A DNA stretch of 6,133 bases, from positions 1 to 6,133 of the forward strand of contig JAUJNV010000097.1 in assembly GCA_030447945.1 (NCBI GenBank). The letters are read 5' to 3'. The stretch is from Fimbriimonas sp. (lineage in GTDB: Bacteria; Armatimonadota; Fimbriimonadia; Fimbriimonadales; Fimbriimonadaceae). The notes beneath the pieces are model-generated. The model ran no database searches, had not been told where the DNA came from, and was given only the letters and a program-made list of their open reading frames with translations. Position 1 is the first letter of the stretch. Each line of letters opens with the position of its first letter. Positions 5,026-6,133 of this stretch are shown in pieces. Both the position numbers and the translations under genes were made by a program.

Positions 5026-6089
5026 TGGACCCTCTGGCCCTTCTGCGCGAGGCGATGGCCCGCGATGGGGTGGACGCGATCCTCATCAGCGACCCCCAGA
5101 GCGTCGCGTGGCTGACCGGCTTCTCCGGCTCGTTCGGCCAGTCGATCGTCACGCCGCGCGACGCGCGCTTCCTCACGGACAGCCGCTACACCCTTCAGGC
5201 GAGCGAGGAAGTGAAGTCGATGCCCAGCCTCTCCTTCTCCTCCCCGGTCCAGGGTCACGAGTTCATTGCCGCGCAGGCGCGCGAGATGGGCCTGACGCGG
5301 CTGGGGTTCGAGGCGGAGAGCGTCCCCTACGCGACCTACGAGAAGTGGGCCGGGGCGATGGGCGGGATCGAGCTCGTCCCCGCGCCGGACCTCGTGGGCG
5401 GATTGCGCATGGTCAAGTCGCCGGAGGAGGTCGCGAAGATCCGCGCCGCCTGCGCGCTCGCCGACGCCGCGTTCGAGCGCGTGGTGCGGCTGATCCAGCC
5501 GGGCGTTACCGAGTTCGACATCGGCCTGGAGATCGAGTTCTTTTTCCGCCGCCAGGGCGCGGAAGTCGCCTTCCCGCCCGTCGTCGCGAGCGGCCTGCGG
5601 AGCGCCCGCCCCCACGGACGTGCGAGCGAGAAGCGGCTGGACCTCGGCGACTTCGTGACGATGGACTTCGGCGCGCGGCTGGACGGTTACAACTCCGACA
5701 TCACCCGCACCGTAGTCGTCGGTGAGCCCACCGATCGGCACCGGGAAGTCTACAGCCGCGTGCTGGAGGCCCAACTCGCCTCCCTCGACGCGATGCGCCC
5801 CGGAGTTCCCGCGCGCGACATCGACGCCCACGCCCGCCGCGTCCTCGGCGATTTCGCTCCCTACTTCGGCCACGGCCTGGGCCACGGCTTGGGGCGGCTC
5901 GTGCACGACTCCGGGCGGATGAACGCCTCCAGCAAGGCGATCCTCGCACCGGGCCAGGTCTGGACCGTCGAGCCGGGCGTCTACATCGACGGCTTCGGCG
6001 GCGTGCGGATCGAGGACGACGTCGTGGTCACCGAAGACGGGATCGAGGTGCTGACCCACTCCCCCAAGGACCTTATGGCGCTGCCGTGA
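5025..6089 (+). CDS. Xaa-Pro aminopeptidase (peptidase family M24B, YqhT-like)
   Basis: A 354-residue two-metal aminopeptidase that removes an N-terminal residue preceding proline, acting in the cytoplasm in peptide turnover. Residues 1-125 form the creatinase-like N-terminal domain; the pita-bread catalytic domain follows. The five metal ligands are all visible, numbered against E. coli PepP: Asp214 (in MDFGA) and Asp225 (in SDITRT) with the family's 11-residue spacing, His287 (in HGLGHGLG), Glu316 (in VEPGVY) and Glu330 (in RIEDD). His294 matches the substrate-binding His and Arg328 the conserved Arg; PHGRASEKRL (196-205) matches the family's PHxxxS segment. Length suits the short YqhT type rather than the longer PepP. 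In B. subtilis the same aroQ-aminopeptidase pair is followed by efp, so an elongation factor P gene may lie just downstream of this window, though a repeat array comes first. A prolidase (PepQ) activity cannot be ruled out from sequence. Confidence 0.94.
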   Translation: MDPLALLREAMARDGVDAILISDPQSVAWLTGFSGSFGQSIVTPRDARFLTDSRYTLQASEEVKSMPSLSFSSPVQGHEFIAAQAREMGLTRLGFEAESVPYATYEKWAGAMGGIELVPAPDLVGGLRMVKSPEEVAKIRAACALADAAFERVVRLIQPGVTEFDIGLEIEFFFRRQGAEVAFPPVVASGLRSARPHGRASEKRLDLGDFVTMDFGARLDGYNSDITRTVVVGEPTDRHREVYSRVLEAQLASLDAMRPGVPARDIDAHARRVLGDFAPYFGHGLGHGLGRLVHDSGRMNASSKAILAPGQVWTVEPGVYIDGFGGVRIEDDVVVTEDGIEVLTHSPKDLMALP

Positions 6090-6102
6090 GGGGCCTTGCA
6101 GG

Positions 6103-6133
6103 CTTGTGGTTTGTGGTTTGTGGTTTGTGGCTT
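6103..6133. repeat. Element D: heptamer tandem repeat (TTTGTGG)n, cut by the window end
   Basis: One CTTGTGG unit followed by three perfect TTTGTGG units covers 6103-6130, and the window ends in the next partial unit. It begins 13 bp after the stop of the aminopeptidase gene. Its 7-bp period matches that of elements A and B, but the sequence differs. Its full length and any inverted partner lie outside the window. Confidence 0.8.

Noticed and set aside
4974..6059. 361-codon minus-strand open frame opposite the aminopeptidase gene
   Set aside because: It lies almost exactly against a gene with all five metal ligands intact, and its product is His/Asp/Arg-rich without a known fold. It is a mirror of the codon bias.
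6091..6110. Intrinsic terminator after the aminopeptidase gene
   Set aside because: GCCT-TGC-AGGC (6093-6103) gives only a 4-bp stem and no T-run follows.

Overview
The window is a compact, very GC-rich bacterial segment with seven protein genes, no stretch over 300 bases without a gene, and no RNA gene, IS element or CRISPR array that I can support. The high GC, frequent GTG/CTC/GAC-rich codons, tight gene overlaps and short tandem repeats (7-bp and 10-bp units) at gene borders suggest a free-living, high-GC bacterium outside the well-studied groups. Armatimonadota or a similar phylum is my guess, held with low confidence because no gene here is diagnostic.

Layout, left to right. (1) 33-1820 (+) is a full-length MsbA-type ABC exporter half-transporter with membrane and ATPase domains fused. 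Its end overlaps the start of (2) 1810-2649 (+), an ATPase of the FecE/BtuD/HmuV type that normally powers iron-siderophore, haem or cobalamin import. No import permease or binding protein is in the window. (3) 2710-3102 (-) is a small, proline-rich, secreted or membrane-anchored protein of unknown function, convergent with (2). (4) 3121-4218 (+) is a GT4-family glycosyltransferase divergent from (3), with only 18 bp between the two start codons. (5-7) 4380-6089 (+) is a tightly packed operon: a Trm112-like zinc-ribbon protein, type II 3-dehydroquinate dehydratase (aroQ, shikimate pathway) and an M24-family Xaa-Pro aminopeptidase. The last two overlap by one base. The aroQ-aminopeptidase pair is a familiar arrangement (yqhS-yqhT in Bacillus subtilis, followed by efp).

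The most unusual content lies in the gene borders. Four repeat elements sit at gene ends. Element A (1821-1875) is four perfect AACGCCC heptamers plus an upstream inverted copy, read in frame as the N-terminus of gene 2. Element B (2641-2701) is a perfect 17-bp inverted repeat of related heptamers containing the stop codon of gene 2. Element C (about 4201-4360) is a tandem 10-bp repeat with a 50-bp inverted counterpart, which supplies the last codons and stop of the glycosyltransferase gene. Element D (6103-6133) is a TTTGTGG heptamer array that begins 13 bases after the last gene and runs off the window. Because a 7-bp unit is not a multiple of 3, copy-number change in element A would switch the reading frame of gene 2, a testable phase-variation idea.
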